DNA of 64,000 nt, taken from NCBI GenBank assembly GCA_018195615.1, contig JAGTPG010000002.1, positions 1,178,001-1,242,000 on the forward strand, given 5' to 3'. The notes beneath the pieces are model-generated. The model worked only from the letters and a program-made list of their open reading frames with translations. It searched no databases and had not been told where the DNA came from. A program made the translations under genes and the position numbers. This document shows positions 1 to 10,042 of this stretch, piece by piece (within the stretch, counting starts at the first letter, position 1; every line of letters begins with the position of its first letter). This stretch comes from Streptomyces tuirus. GTDB lineage: Bacteria; Actinomycetota; Actinomycetes; Streptomycetales; Streptomycetaceae.

Positions 1-1065
1 CGCGCGCGAGCAGCTGGGGCGGATGAGCCATGTGATGTTCGGCGGGCTCACCCACGAGCCCGCCGTGCGGCTGGCGAAGCTCCTTGTCGACATGTCGCCC
101 GAGGGTCTTGAGCATGTGTTCCTCGCCGACTCCGGGTCGGTGTCGGTCGAGGTCGCGGTCAAGATGTGCCTGCAGTACTGGCGCTCGCTGGGCCGCCCCG
201 GCAAGCAACGGCTGCTGACCTGGCGCGGCGGCTACCACGGGGACACCTGGCAGCCGATGTCGGTGTGCGACCCCGAGGGCGGGATGCACGAGCTGTGGAC
301 CGGGGTGCTGCAGCGTCAGGTGTTCGCGGCCCCCCCGCCCGCCGAGTACGACGAGGCGTACGCCGAGCAGCTGCGGTCCCTGATCGCTCGGCACGCCGAT
401 GAGCTGGCCGCCGTGATCGTCGAGCCGGTGGTGCAGGGCGCGGGCGGGATGCGGTTCCACTCCCCGGGTATCTGCGGGTGCTGCGCGAGGCGTGCGACGC
501 GCACGACGTGCTGCTGGTGTTCGACGAGATCGCGACCGGCTTCGGCCGTACGGGCGCGCTGTTCGCGGCGGAGCACGCGGCGGTGACGCCGGACGTGATG
601 TGCGTGGGCAAGGCGCTGACCGGTGGTTACATGACCATGGCCGCGACACTGTGCACCCCGCGCGTGGCAGACGGCATCTCGCGCGGCGAGGTGCCGGTGC
701 TGGCGCACGGCCCGACCTTCATGGGCAATCCGCTGGCCGCGTCGGTGGCCTGCGCCTCGATCGAGCTGCTGCTCGGGCAGGACTGGCTCGCGGAGGTCAA
801 GCGGATCGAGGCGGGGCTGCGCGACGGGCTCGCGGCGGCCTCGGACCTGCCGGGCGTGCGGGACGTGCGGGTCCTCGGCGCCATCGGTGTGGTGCAGCTG
901 GACCACGCCGTGGACATGAAGGCGGCCTCGGAGGCGGCCGTACGCGAGGGCGTGTGGCTGCGGCCGTTCCGCGATCTGGTGTACACGATGCCGCCGTACG
1001 TCACGGGCGACGCGGACGTGGTGCGGATCGCGCGGGCGGTGTGCGCGGCGGCGCGGGAGGGATGA
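1..1065 (+). CDS. bioA: Adenosylmethionine-8-amino-7-oxononanoate aminotransferase, 5' truncated, frame broken
   Basis: PLP-dependent transaminase that makes 7,8-diaminopelargonate from KAPA and S-adenosylmethionine in biotin synthesis. The start lies outside the window; codons are in phase from base 2. The class III aminotransferase core is clear: GGYHGDTWQPMSVCDP, the Asp motif VFDEIATGFGRTG and the PLP lysine region VGKALTGGY. The frame changes near base 468 (H-S-P before the break, Y-L-R-V-L-R-E after), which fits one lost base. bioD follows one base after the stop, so the two are co-transcribed. Identity is secure from motifs and neighbour. The break looks like a sequencing error, not decay, because both halves are fully conserved. 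Confidence 0.95.
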
Positions 1066-1066
1066 C

Positions 1067-1791
1067 ATGCCGGTACTGGTGATCACGGGGACGGGCACGG
1101 AGGTCGGCAAAACGGTCGTGACCGCCGCCGTCGCGGCGACGGCGCTGGCCGCGGGCCGTTCGGTGGCCGTGCTGAAGGCCGCGCAGACGGGCGTACGGCC
1201 GGACGAGCCGGGGGACGCCGCCGAGGTCGCGCGTCTCGCGGGCGCCCTGACGACGGCCGAACTGGCCCGCTATCCGGAGCCGTTGGCGCCGGCCACGGCC
1301 GCCCGCCGGGCGGGGCGCGCACCGGTGCATCCGCACGAGGTCGCGGAGGCCGCCGCCAAACTGGCCACCGAGCACGACCTGGTGCTGGTCGAGGGTGCGG
1401 GCGGACTGCTCGTACGGTTCGACGCGGCCGGCGGCACCCTGGCGGACGCGGCCGGGCTGCTGTCGGCGCCGGTGCTGGTCGTGACGCAGGCGGGGCTCGG
1501 CACCCTCAACACGACGGAGCTGACGTCGTGTGAGCTGCGCTCCCGGGGGCTGGACCTGGCGGGGATCGTGATCGGGAGCTGGCCCGCCGACCCGGATCTC
1601 GCCGCGCGCTGCAATCTCGTGGACCTGCCGGACGTGGCCGGAGCGCCCCTGCTGGGTGCGGTCCCCTCCGGGTCGGGGGCCCTCTCCCCGCCGCGTTCCG
1701 GGCGTCGGCTCCGCACTGGCTGGCGCCTCGCCTGGACGGTACCTGGGACGCGGAGGTGTTCCAGGTGCGGGAGGCGCCCGGGGCGTTCTGA
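1067..1791 (+). CDS. bioD: Dethiobiotin synthetase (frame broken near 3' end)
   Basis: ATP-dependent carboxylase that closes the ureido ring of dethiobiotin from 7,8-diaminopelargonate. It starts MPVLVITGTGTEVGKT, the P-loop typical of BioD (GTGTEVGKT), followed by the VLKAAQTG and VEGAGGLLV substrate/Mg motifs. The uncorrected frame runs past the natural end. Adding one C near base 1688 restores an ending of PHWLAPRLDGTWDAEVFQVREA type and a stop at 1789-1791, giving about 241 residues, normal for the family. It is directly coupled to bioA (1-bp gap). Confidence 0.93.
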
Positions 1792-1875
1792 GAGTCCCGG
1801 CAGGCGCGCGGTGAAACCGGCGCGGGCGTGGTCGCGTGTTGAACTACGTAAGCGATCACCTTCGAAGGGAACGCC

Positions 1876-2778
1876 TTGCGCACGAACCATCCACGTCCGT
1901 CCCGCCGCACGGCCCTCGCCCTGGGCGCGGGAACGGTACTCGGCCTGGCCGCCGCCGCGCCCGCTCACGCCTTGACCGGCACGGGCGGCATCACCGCGCG
2001 CCTGAGGCAACTCGAACAGGAGCACACCGCCCGGCTGGGCGTCTACGCCCGCAACACGCGCACGGGCCGGACGGTGGTGTACCGGGCCGACGAGCGCTTT
2101 CCGATGGCCTCGGTGTTCAAGACGCTGGCCGCCGCGGCCGTCCTGCGCGACCTCGACCGCGACGGCGAGTTCCTGGCCCGGCGCATCCACTTCACCCAGG
2201 CATACGTCACGAAGTCCGGGTACTCCCCGATCACCGAGGACCACGTCGCGACCGGCATGACCGTCGGTGAACTGTGCGACGCCACCATCCGCTTCAGCGA
2301 CAACGCCGCGGGCAACCTGCTGCTGAAGGAGCTGGGCGGACCGACCGCCATCACGCGCTTCGCCCGCTCGATCGGTGACGGTGTCACCCGGCTCGACCGG
2401 TGGGAGCCCGAGCTCAACAGCGCCGAACCGTGGCGCGTGACCGACACGACGTCTCCCCGCGCGATCGGCCTGTCCTACGCCCGTCTCGTGCTCGGCGACG
2501 TGCTGGAGCCCCGGGACCGGGCACGGCTCACGGACTGGCTGCTGCGCAACACCACGAGCGTCGAGAAGTTCCGCAAGGCCCTGCCCGCCGACTGGCTGAT
2601 CGCCGACAAGACCGGTGGCGGCCGGTACGGCGGCAACAACGACGTGGGCATCACCTGGCCGCCGGGCGGCCCGCCGATCGTGATGTCGGTCCTGACCACC
2701 CAGCCGGAGGAGGACGCCCCGGCCGACAACCCCTTGGTGGCCAGGACGGCCGCGCTGCTCGCGGCCGAACTCGGCTAG
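1876..2778 (+). CDS. Tat-exported class A beta-lactamase-family serine hydrolase
   Basis: Secreted serine hydrolase of the class A beta-lactamase fold (300 aa). The start is TTG with GAAGGGA upstream. A Tat signal (S-R-R-T-A-L-A-L-G) ends near AHA at about residue 32. All class A elements are present: S79-V-F-K82, S141-D-N143, the omega-loop E177-P-E-L-N and K245-T-G247. It is therefore probably an active penicillin-hydrolysing enzyme, as is common in streptomycetes. No dedicated regulator lies beside it; the next gene starts 8 bp downstream and may be co-transcribed. Confidence 0.92.
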   Translation: MRTNHPRPSRRTALALGAGTVLGLAAAAPAHALTGTGGITARLRQLEQEHTARLGVYARNTRTGRTVVYRADERFPMASVFKTLAAAAVLRDLDRDGEFLARRIHFTQAYVTKSGYSPITEDHVATGMTVGELCDATIRFSDNAAGNLLLKELGGPTAITRFARSIGDGVTRLDRWEPELNSAEPWRVTDTTSPRAIGLSYARLVLGDVLEPRDRARLTDWLLRNTTSVEKFRKALPADWLIADKTGGGRYGGNNDVGITWPPGGPPIVMSVLTTQPEEDAPADNPLVARTAALLAAELG

Positions 2779-2786
2779 GGAGTCGC

Positions 2787-3723
2787 GTGGTCGTCAAAGG
2801 CAGGCGGCGGCCGTGGGACGCCTGGCTCGTCGCGGGCGCGCTCGGTGTGGCCGGTCTGCTGGCCCTGCACTCCGCCGTCCCCAACGGGATCGGGCGTCTC
2901 GGCAGCCTGCTGGAGACGTTCCTGCCGTGGCTGGGCGTGGCGGTGCCTCTCCTCGGTTGTCTCGCGGCGCTCAAGCGGTCGAAGGCGGGACTCCTCGCCT
3001 GCCTGGCGCCCGTGGTGGTCTGGCTCTGGATGTTCGGCGGGCTGTGGTTCTCCTCGCCCCTGAGTCGTACGACCTGACCGTCGTCCAGCACAACGTGGCC
3101 GACGACAACACCGACCCCGACGGCACCGCGCGAGCCTTGCGCGCCACCCGTGCCGACCTGGTGGCCGTGCAGGAGCTGGTGCCCGTGGCACGGCCGGTGT
3201 ACCAGGCCGTCCTGGGCGCCTCGCATCCGTACCGGGCGGTCCACGGCACGGTCGGGCTCTGGTCGGCGCATCCCTCACCGACGTGCGGGCCGTGGACATC
3301 CGGCCCGAGGGTTTCCCGGAGAGCTGGCAGCGCGGTCTGCGGGCCACGGTGTCCGCGCCCGGCGGGAAGATCGCCGTGTACGTGGTGCATCTGCCGTCGG
3401 TCCGGCTGGGCCCGACGGGCCTGGCTTCGGCGGCCCGCGACGAGAGCGCCGCCCTGCTCGGGGCGCGGATCGCGGACGACCCGGCCGAGCGGCTCCTGGT
3501 CGTGGGTGACCTCAACGGCACGGTACGGGACCGGGGGCTCGGTCCGCTCATGTCCCGGCTGGATGCCCCTGCCTCCGGGTTCGCGTTCAGCTGGCCGGCT
3601 GCTCTGCCGGTGGCCAGGATCGACCAGGTGCTGGGGCGGGGCGTCGAGGTGTCGGAGGTGTCGGCGCTGGGCGCGACGGGGAGTGACCACCGGCCGGTGC
3701 TGGGCCGTACGGTCCTGCGGTAG
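2787..3723 (+). CDS. Membrane-anchored endonuclease/exonuclease/phosphatase-family protein (two frame breaks)
   Basis: The N-terminus carries three hydrophobic segments (WLVAGALGVAGLLAL, LPWLGVAVPLLGCLAAL, LACLAPVVVWLWMFGGLWF). They are followed by an extracytoplasmic EEP domain with VVQHNVADDN, the acidic VQELVPVA, LLVVGDLNGT and the terminal GSDHRPV motif. This is the arrangement of actinobacterial membrane EEP proteins, whose substrates (phosphodiesters or phospholipids) are mostly unknown. Frame changes near 3058 and 3268 each fit one lost base, and the corrected protein reads through as a normal family member. It may be co-transcribed with the beta-lactamase (8 bp upstream). Confidence 0.85.
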
Positions 3724-3792
3724 ACGGCAGGGGTGCGCCGGGCCCGTCCTGGGGAGAATCGCGGTAGGGCCCGCCTCGTCAGGGAGGTCTCC

Positions 3793-4473
3793 ATGCCGCT
3801 CCTGCCCGCCCGTTCCGGCAAGGTGCCACGGGACGCCGTGCACCATCCGCTGTTCGCCCGCTACTACGCCCGAGCCAGCGTGTCCGCCGAGACCCGGATG
3901 GGCATGGGCCGGGTCCGCGAGCGGCTGCTGGGCGGGCTGTCCGGGCGGGTGATCGAGATCGGCGCGGGCAACGGGCTGAACTTCGGGCACTACCCGGGCA
4001 CCGTCTCGGAGGTCGTGGCGATCGAACCGGAGCGGCGGCTGCGGCAGCTGGCCGTGGAGGCCGCCCTGCGCGCGGAGGTGCCGGTGGACGTGGTGCCGGG
4101 CGCGGCCGAGGCAGTGCCGGTCAAGAGCGAGGGCTTCGACGCGGCGGTGGTGTCCCTGGTGCTGTGCAGTGTGCGGGACGTGCCCCGGGCGCTCGCGGAG
4201 CTTAGGCGGGTGCTGCGGCCGGGCGGCGAGCTGCGGTTCTTCGAGCACGGCCGGGGCGGCGGCCGGGTGATGGTCTTCGGCCAGCGCGCCCTGGACCGTA
4301 CGGTGTGGCCGGTGCTGGCCGGCGGCTGCCATCTGTCGCGGGAGCCGGTGCGGGCGCTGCGGGACGCCGGTTTCGAGCTCGGTCCCTACCGGCAGGTGCT
4401 GATGCCGGCGGAGGGGCCGGCACTGCCCACCTCGTACTGCGTACTGGGCACGGCGTGGCGCCCGTTCGACTAG
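3793..4473 (+). CDS. Class I SAM-dependent methyltransferase
   Basis: A 226-aa methyltransferase of the Methyltransf_11 type. Motif I is VIEIGAGNGLNFGHY (about residue 50), motif II acidic is VVAIEPE, then FDAAVVSLVLCSV and the post-motif LRPGGELRFFEHG. The ATG is preceded by GGGAGGTCTCC, a good ribosome site. The substrate cannot be deduced; relatives are usually called ubiquinone/menaquinone or phospholipid-type methyltransferases without proof. It ends 9 bp from the convergent toxin gene. Confidence 0.88.
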   Translation: MPLLPARSGKVPRDAVHHPLFARYYARASVSAETRMGMGRVRERLLGGLSGRVIEIGAGNGLNFGHYPGTVSEVVAIEPERRLRQLAVEAALRAEVPVDVVPGAAEAVPVKSEGFDAAVVSLVLCSVRDVPRALAELRRVLRPGGELRFFEHGRGGGRVMVFGQRALDRTVWPVLAGGCHLSREPVRALRDAGFELGPYRQVLMPAEGPALPTSYCVLGTAWRPFD

Positions 4474-4481
4474 TCAGGCGG

Positions 4482-4856
4482 TCACAGGCTCCACTGGCGC
4501 AGCTCCTGCTCGATGTCCCGCAGCGACGCCTCGCCGCTCTTGACCAGCCGGGCGAGGTCGCGGACCTGCTCGGGCGAGGTGACGACCTTGGCGCCGCTGG
4601 CGACGAGGTACGCGTAGGCGACGGCGGAGGCGAAAAGGGCGTTGGAGCGTTCCAGCGCGGGGACGTGGATCAGGAGCTGGAGGAGCGCGGCGGCGCGGGC
4701 GTGCGGGTTGTCGTAGACGGGGACGTCGAATATTTGGGCCTGGTGCCGTGCGACGGCGGCGACGAGGGCTCCCCAGTCGGTGACCTGGGGATCTCCCGGG
4801 GTCTTCTGCTCGGCGAGCATCAGCAGCCAGGCGAGGTCGATCTCGAGGTTGTTCAA
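4482..4856 (-). CDS. Doc/Fic-like toxin component
   Basis: A 124-aa protein whose size, helical pattern and position after an RHH protein match the Doc branch of the Fic family (toxins that modify EF-Tu). The region that should hold the HPFxDGNKR active site reads H-V-P-A-L-E-R-S-N-A-L-F-A-S-A. Only the first His and the asparagine/helix context are recognisable, so catalysis may be lost or altered. The start is 4 bp after the antitoxin stop, so translation is coupled. The toxin-antitoxin assignment rests on gene order plus weak family resemblance. Confidence 0.65.
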   Translation of the reverse strand: MNNLEIDLAWLLMLAEQKTPGDPQVTDWGALVAAVARHQAQIFDVPVYDNPHARAAALLQLLIHVPALERSNALFASAVAYAYLVASGAKVVTSPEQVRDLARLVKSGEASLRDIEQELRQWSL

Positions 4857-4860
4857 GGGC

Positions 4861-5100
4861 TCAGTGACGACCTTCGCGGGTGCCTTCGCGTTCCGCGCCG
4901 AATTCCTCGGCGAAGACGGACTCGTACTGCTTCATGAAGTCGGCGGCGGCCTCCACGAACGTGTGGCCCACCTCGCCGGTGTCCTGTCTGACCAGCTCCT
5001 CGATGTAGCGGTTGACGCTCATACCGCGGGCCAGGGCGCGTTCGCGGGCGGCTCGGGCGGTGCCCTCGTCGACTCGCACGTTCAGCTGGGTCTTCGCCAT
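4861..5100 (-). CDS. Ribbon-helix-helix antitoxin
   Basis: A 79-aa protein. The N-terminus TQLNVRVDEGTARAARERAL with SVNRYIEELVRQ is a classic ribbon-helix-helix DNA-binding domain (Arc/CopG type). The C-terminal half (FVEAAADFMKQYESVFAEEF) is an acidic helix suited to binding the toxin. The promoter just upstream places the transcription start at about the ATG, so the mRNA is probably leaderless. It probably represses its own promoter through paired GCTAGC sites. Confidence 0.8.
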   Translation of the reverse strand: MAKTQLNVRVDEGTARAARERALARGMSVNRYIEELVRQDTGEVGHTFVEAAADFMKQYESVFAEEFGAEREGTREGRH

Positions 5101-5136
5101 ACCTAGACGCTAGCGCGGGGATGCTAGCACCGGCAA
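5101..5136 (-). promoter_or_regulatory. Leaderless promoter and operator of the toxin-antitoxin pair
   Basis: On the minus strand, TTGCCG (plus 5131-5136), an 18-bp spacer and TAGCGT (plus 5107-5112) form a sigma-70-like promoter. The ATG begins only 6 bp after the -10 box, which predicts a leaderless transcript. Two perfect GCTAGC palindromes (5109-5114 and 5123-5128) sit 14 bp apart over the -10 and spacer, good candidates for antitoxin binding. Confidence 0.5.
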
Positions 5137-5236
5137 GGCCGCGACTCCGACCCGCGGAGGATACCGAGTGTGGGCCGGGTCACATTACCCTCGAGCCAGG
5201 CAAGGAAGTCCTGACGTCCACCAGGAGGAGGCGGCC

Positions 5237-6052
5237 TTGTCCACACCTGCTGCGGAGCACGCCCCCGGCCTCGCGTCGGCCGACGGGATCGCGGCCCGGG
5301 CCCGCGGGCTGACCAAGGCGTACGGCTCCGGCGAGACGACCGTGCTGGCGCTCGACTCGGTCGACGTGGACGTCGTGCGCGGCCGGTTCACGGCGGTGAT
5401 GGGGCCGTCGGGCTCCGGCAAGTCCACGCTGATGCACTGCCTGGCGGGGCTCGACACGGTCTCGGCCGGTCAGGTGTGGCTCGGCGACACGGAGATCACG
5501 GGTCTGAAGGAGCGCGAGCTGACGCGGCTGCGCCGCGACCGGATCGGGTTCATGTTCCAGTCGTTCAACCTCATCCCGACCCTGAACGCGCTGGAGAACA
5601 TCACCCTGCCCATGGACATCGCCGGCCACAAGCCCGACGAGAAGTGGCTGGACCAGGTCATCGACACACTGGGGCTGCGGGACCGGCTCCGGCACCGGCC
5701 GTCGCAGCTCTCCGGCGGACAGCAGCAGCGGGTGGCCTGTGCCCGGGCGCTGGTCTCCCGGCCCGAGCTGATCTTCGCGGACGAGCCGACCGGCAACCTC
5801 GACTCGCGGGCCGGTCTGGAGGTGCTCGGCTTCCTGCGCGAGGCGGTGGACCAGCTCGGCCAGACGGTCGTGATGGTCACCCACGACCCGGGCGCCGCCG
5901 CCCACTCGGACCTGGTGCTCTTCCTCGGGGACGGCCGGATCGTCGACGAGATGCGGCGGCCGACGGCAGAGGCCGTGCTGGAACGCATGAAGCGCTTCGA
6001 CGTGATCCGCGGCCGGTCCGAGGACGCGCCCGCGTCGCCCGGGGAGAACTGA
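5237..6052 (+). CDS. ABC transporter ATP-binding protein, MacB/LolD type
   Basis: A 271-aa ATPase with Walker A GPSGSGKST, Q-loop FMFQSFNLIPTLNALEN, signature LSGGQQQRVACARAL, Walker B ELIFADEPTGNLDS and switch His VMVTHD. The sequence FQSFNLIPTLNALENI is typical of the MacB/LolD/FtsE branch that drives mechanotransmission rather than transport through a pore. The TTG start is chosen for the AGGAGGAGGC site upstream. The partner permease begins 4 bp after the stop. Confidence 0.93.
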   Translation: MSTPAAEHAPGLASADGIAARARGLTKAYGSGETTVLALDSVDVDVVRGRFTAVMGPSGSGKSTLMHCLAGLDTVSAGQVWLGDTEITGLKERELTRLRRDRIGFMFQSFNLIPTLNALENITLPMDIAGHKPDEKWLDQVIDTLGLRDRLRHRPSQLSGGQQQRVACARALVSRPELIFADEPTGNLDSRAGLEVLGFLREAVDQLGQTVVMVTHDPGAAAHSDLVLFLGDGRIVDEMRRPTAEAVLERMKRFDVIRGRSEDAPASPGEN

Positions 6053-6056
6053 TCCC

Positions 6057-8623
6057 GTGCTCAAGGCGACGCTGAGAAGCTTCCTCGCGCACAAGGGGCG
6101 GCTGCTGCTCTCGGCGCTCGCCGTCCTGCTGTCCGTCGCGTTCGTCACGGGCAGCCTGATCTTCTCGGACACCGTCAGCCGCACCTTCGACCGGCTGTTC
6201 GCCTCCACCGCGGCCGATGTCACCGTCAGCCCGAAGGAGGACCTCGACGAGGCGGTGCCCTCCGGCCGGACGGCGACCCTGCCGGCCGCCCTCGCCGAGC
6301 GGGTGGGGCAGGTCGACGGGGTGGCGGCGGCACGCGCCGAGGTGGACGTGGAGGGCCTCACCGTCGTCGACGACGACAACGAGCCGGTCGGACCGACCAC
6401 CGGCGCCCCCACGCTCGGCACCGCCTGGAACCCGGGCGGACGCAGTCCCGTGGAGCTGACCTCCGGCCAGGTCCCGCGCGGGCCCGGCCAGGCGCTGCTC
6501 GACTCGGAGACCGCCGGCCGCAAGGACGTGCGCATCGGTGACACCCTCACCGTGATCGCGCCGCCCGGGTCGTTCGAGGTCCGGGTCGTCGGCATCGTCA
6601 CCTTCACCACCACCAACCCCGGCGCAGCCCTGGTCTTCCTCGACACCCCCACCGCGCAGACGAAACTGCTGGGCAGCCCGCGGGCGGCCACCAGCATCTC
6701 GGTCGACGCGGCGGAGGGCGTCAGCGACGAGCAGCTCAAGCGGCGCGTGGCCGCCGCGCTCGGCGCGCACACGTACGACTTCCGGACCGCCGACGAGCAG
6801 GCGAAGTCGGACGTCGAGCAACTGGGCGGCTTCCTGGACGTCATCAAGTACGTGATGGTCGGCTTCGCCGGGATCGCCGTCCTGGTGGGCGTGTTCCTGA
6901 TCGTGAACACCTACTCCATGCTCATCGCCCAGCGCACCCGCGAGCTGGGACTGCTGCGCGCGCTGGGCGCCGATCGGCGCCAGGTCCGCCGCTCGGTGCT
7001 CACCGAGGCCGTCCTGCTGGGCCTGGTCGGCTCCACGCTGGGGCTCGCCGCGGGCATCGGACTCGCGGCCGGGCTCATCGAGCTGATGGGCCTGCTCGGC
7101 ATGAACATCGACGCCGGAGAGATGGTCATCGGCTGGGCGACACCCGTGGCGGCGTACGTCGTCGGTCTCGGCGTCACCTTCGTCGCCGCGTACCTGCCCG
7201 CGCGGCGGGCCGCGGGCGTCTCGCCGATGGCCGCGCTCTCGGACGCCGAGGTCGCCGGGGTCGGCAGACCGCTGCGGATGCGCGCGGTGGCGGGCGCGGT
7301 CGTCGGGGCGGCCGGTGCCGCGGCCCTCGTGGGCTGCGCGGTGTCCGGTCAGACGTCGTCGGCGGCGTCCCTGCTGGGGCTCGGCGTGGTGCTCACACTG
7401 ATCGCGACCGTGATCGCCGGGCCGCTGCTGGTGCGCCCGGTGATCCGCGTGCTCGGTGCGGTCTTCCCCGCGGTGTTCGGGTCGATCGGCCGGATGAGCC
7501 AGCGCAACGCCCTGCGCAACCCCCGCCGTACGGGGGCCACCGCGGCGGCCCTGATGGTGGGGATCGCCCTGGTCGGCGGGATGTCGGTGGCGAGCGCCTC
7601 GATGACCAGGTCGTTCGACCAGCAGATCGACAAGACGCTGGGCGCCGACTTCGTGATCCAGAACAGCAACTTCCTGCCGTTCCCGCGGGAGGTCACCGAC
7701 GAGGTGCGTGACACCGAGGGCGTGGGCCTGGTGGTGCGGGGGCGGTTCGCGCCGGTCGCGGTGCGGCTCCCGGACGGCGACCGGGTGGAGACGACCGCCG
7801 CGGGCTACGATCCGCGCCTCGACGACGTCGCAAACATCACCTACACCCAAGGGGACTCCGCGTCCGCCCTCGCGGACGGGCGTCTCGCCATGGACCGGGA
7901 CTTCGCGCGTGACCACGGCGTGCGGGTGGGCAGCACGGTCCCGGTGGAGTTCCAGGGCGGGCGCCGGGCCGAGCTGACCGTCGGCGCCCTCACCGACCAG
8001 GACTCCGCCGAGGGCTTCGGCACCCAGGGCGGGCTCTACTTCGGGCTCGCCACCCTGGAGCGGTACGCGCCGGGCGGACAGGACTCCGCGCTGTACGTCA
8101 ACGCCGCCCCGGGCACCGGCGACGACGACCTGCGCGCGAATCTGGAGGAGACCCTGGACCCGTATCCGCAGGTGCAGGTGCGGGACCTGGCCGACTACAA
8201 GCAACTGGTCCACGACCAGATCGCCGTCCTGCTGTACCTCGTGTACGCGCTGCTGGGGCTGGCGATCATCATCGCGGTGCTGGGGTGGTCAACACCCTCG
8301 CGCTGTCGGTCGTCGAACGCACCCGTGAGATCGGGCTGCTGCGGGCGATCGGGCTGGCGCGCCGTCAGCTGCGGCGGATGATCCGGCTGGAGTCGGTGGT
8401 GATCGCCGTGTTCGGCGCGGTCCTGGGGCTGGTACTGGGGCTGGTGTGGGGCGTGTGCATCCAGCAGGTGCTGGCGCTCCAGGGCATGACGGCCCTCGCT
8501 GTCCCGTGGGGCACGATCGTCGCCGTGGTGATCGGCTCGGCGGTGGTGGGAGTGGTGGCGGCGCTGCTGCCGGCGTTGCGTGCATCGCGCATGAACGTAC
8601 TGGCGGCCATCGCGCACGAATGA
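6057..8623 (+). CDS. MacB-type ABC transporter permease, two FtsX units (frame broken)
   Basis: A long permease (about 855 aa) with two FtsX-like units: an N-terminal TM helix, a MacB-type periplasmic/extracellular domain, three TM helices (from about residue 265), then a second copy with helices at the C-terminus. ATPase-coupling motifs after each first helix are RELGLLRALGADRRQVRRSV and REIGLLRAIGLARRQLRRM. The frame breaks at about 8284 in a G run (VLG before, VVNTLALSVVER after), fitting one lost G. Together with the preceding ATPase it forms an efflux or lipid/peptide-handling system of unknown substrate. Confidence 0.9.
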
Positions 8624-8670
8624 TGGAATCGCGACGGGTACTCAAGTCCGCTTCTGTGTGAGGAGAGTTC

Positions 8671-9561
8671 ATGTCGCGTCCCTTCCGCTTCGGGGTCAAC
8701 CTGCTCGAACCCGCGTCCGCCGAGGAGTGGCGCGCCAAGTGCCGCCGGGCCGAGCAGCTGGGCTACGACGTGATCCTCGTCCCCGACCATCTGGGCATGC
8801 CCGCGCCCTTCCCGGCGCTGGTGGCGGCGGCCGAGGCCACGGAGCGTCCGAGGGTCGGCACCTTCACACTCAACGCGGCCTTCTGGAACCCGACGCTGCT
8901 GGCGCGTGAGGTGGCCACGACGGACGCGCTGACGGGCGGCCGTCTGGAGCTCGGGCTCGGTACCGGCTACGTCCGTGAGGAGCACACGAGGGCCGGGCTG
9001 CCGTTCGGCTCGCCGGGTGAGCGGGTGGACCATCTCCGGCGGACGGTCTTGGAGCTGGAGCGGCTGCTGGGCTCGGAGGAGCACCAGCCGCAGGCGGCGC
9101 AGCGGCCCCGGGTACCGCTGCTGATCGGCGGGAACGGCGACCGGATACTCCGGCTGAGCGCCGAGCACGCCGACATCGCGTCGTTCACCGGGGCGCGTAC
9201 GGCGCCGGGCAGCACGACCGGGCAGCTGACGCCGATCACGGCGGAGGCACTCGACGAACGCGTGGCGCGTGTGCGGAAGTTCGCGGAGCACCGTGCGGAG
9301 CCGCCCGAGCTGAACCTGCTCATCCAGATGGTGATCGGCACCGAGGACCGCGAGGCCGCCGTCCAGCCGTTCCTCGAACTCGTACCGGACATGACGGTCG
9401 ATCAGGTTCTGGAGCTTCCCGTCACCCTGCTCGGCACCCTGGACGAGATCACGGAGCAGGTCCTCGCTCGTCGTGAGCGCTACGGCTTCACGTACTTCAC
9501 GGTCCTGGAGCCCTACATGGAGGCGTTCGCGCCGGTCATGGAGCGGGTGCGCGGGCTGTGA
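8671..9561 (+). CDS. LLM-class F420-dependent oxidoreductase
   Basis: A 296-aa luciferase-like monooxygenase-fold enzyme: RFGVNLLEPASAEEW at the N-terminus, GYDVILVPDHLG, the F420/flavin-binding RLELGLGTGYVREEH and PLLIGGNGDRILRLSAEHADI. The pattern fits the actinobacterial F420-dependent LLM family close to mycobacterial proteins of unknown substrate. GAGGAG precedes the ATG. No neighbour suggests a pathway. Confidence 0.87.
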   Translation: MSRPFRFGVNLLEPASAEEWRAKCRRAEQLGYDVILVPDHLGMPAPFPALVAAAEATERPRVGTFTLNAAFWNPTLLAREVATTDALTGGRLELGLGTGYVREEHTRAGLPFGSPGERVDHLRRTVLELERLLGSEEHQPQAAQRPRVPLLIGGNGDRILRLSAEHADIASFTGARTAPGSTTGQLTPITAEALDERVARVRKFAEHRAEPPELNLLIQMVIGTEDREAAVQPFLELVPDMTVDQVLELPVTLLGTLDEITEQVLARRERYGFTYFTVLEPYMEAFAPVMERVRGL

Positions 9562-9617
9562 TGTCCGCATTCTGAAAAGGGCGCACCGCGGCTGACGGGG
9601 CGTGATGTGATCATCAC

Positions 9618-10042
9618 ATGACCGAGCTGCGTATCCGGGCCGCGACGCCCGAGGACCTCGACACCGTGCTGGCCTTCTGGAAGGTGGCCGCCGAGGGTAC
9701 GAGCATCAGTGACGACCGGAGCGGCGTGGAGCGGCTGGTGGCACGCGACCGGGAAGCGCTGATCCTCGCCGAGAGGGACGGCGAGCTGGTCGGCACGGTG
9801 ATCGCGGGCTTCGACGGCTGGCGCTGCCATCTGTACCGGCTGGCCGTGCATCCGGACCACCGCCGCCAGGGCATCGCCTCCGCGCTGCTCGCCGCGGCCG
9901 AGGAGCGGTTCGTACGACTCGGGGACGGCGGGCGGACGCGATGGTGCTCACGCGCAACGAGACCGCGCACCACGCGTGGGGCGCCGCCGGTTACGCGCCC
10001 GAGGAGCGGTGGCGCCGCTGGGTGAAGCCCCTCACCGACTAG
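9618..10042 (+). CDS. GNAT-family N-acetyltransferase (frame broken)
   Basis: A short GNAT protein (about 141 aa). The acetyl-CoA pyrophosphate loop is HPDHRRQGIASALL at about residue 78, preceded by LYRLAV on beta-4. One base is missing near 9925; correction restores MVLTRNETAHHAWGAAGY and the C-terminal WRRWVKPLTD, ending at TAG 10040-10042. The substrate is unknown. Its 3' end overlaps the convergent TetR gene by about 11 bp. Confidence 0.85.

Noticed and set aside
5877..8213. Long (778-codon) ORF antisense to the MacB permease
   Set aside because: Typical GC-skew shadow: His/Arg/Gly-rich, no domain, and the other strand encodes a clear FtsX permease.
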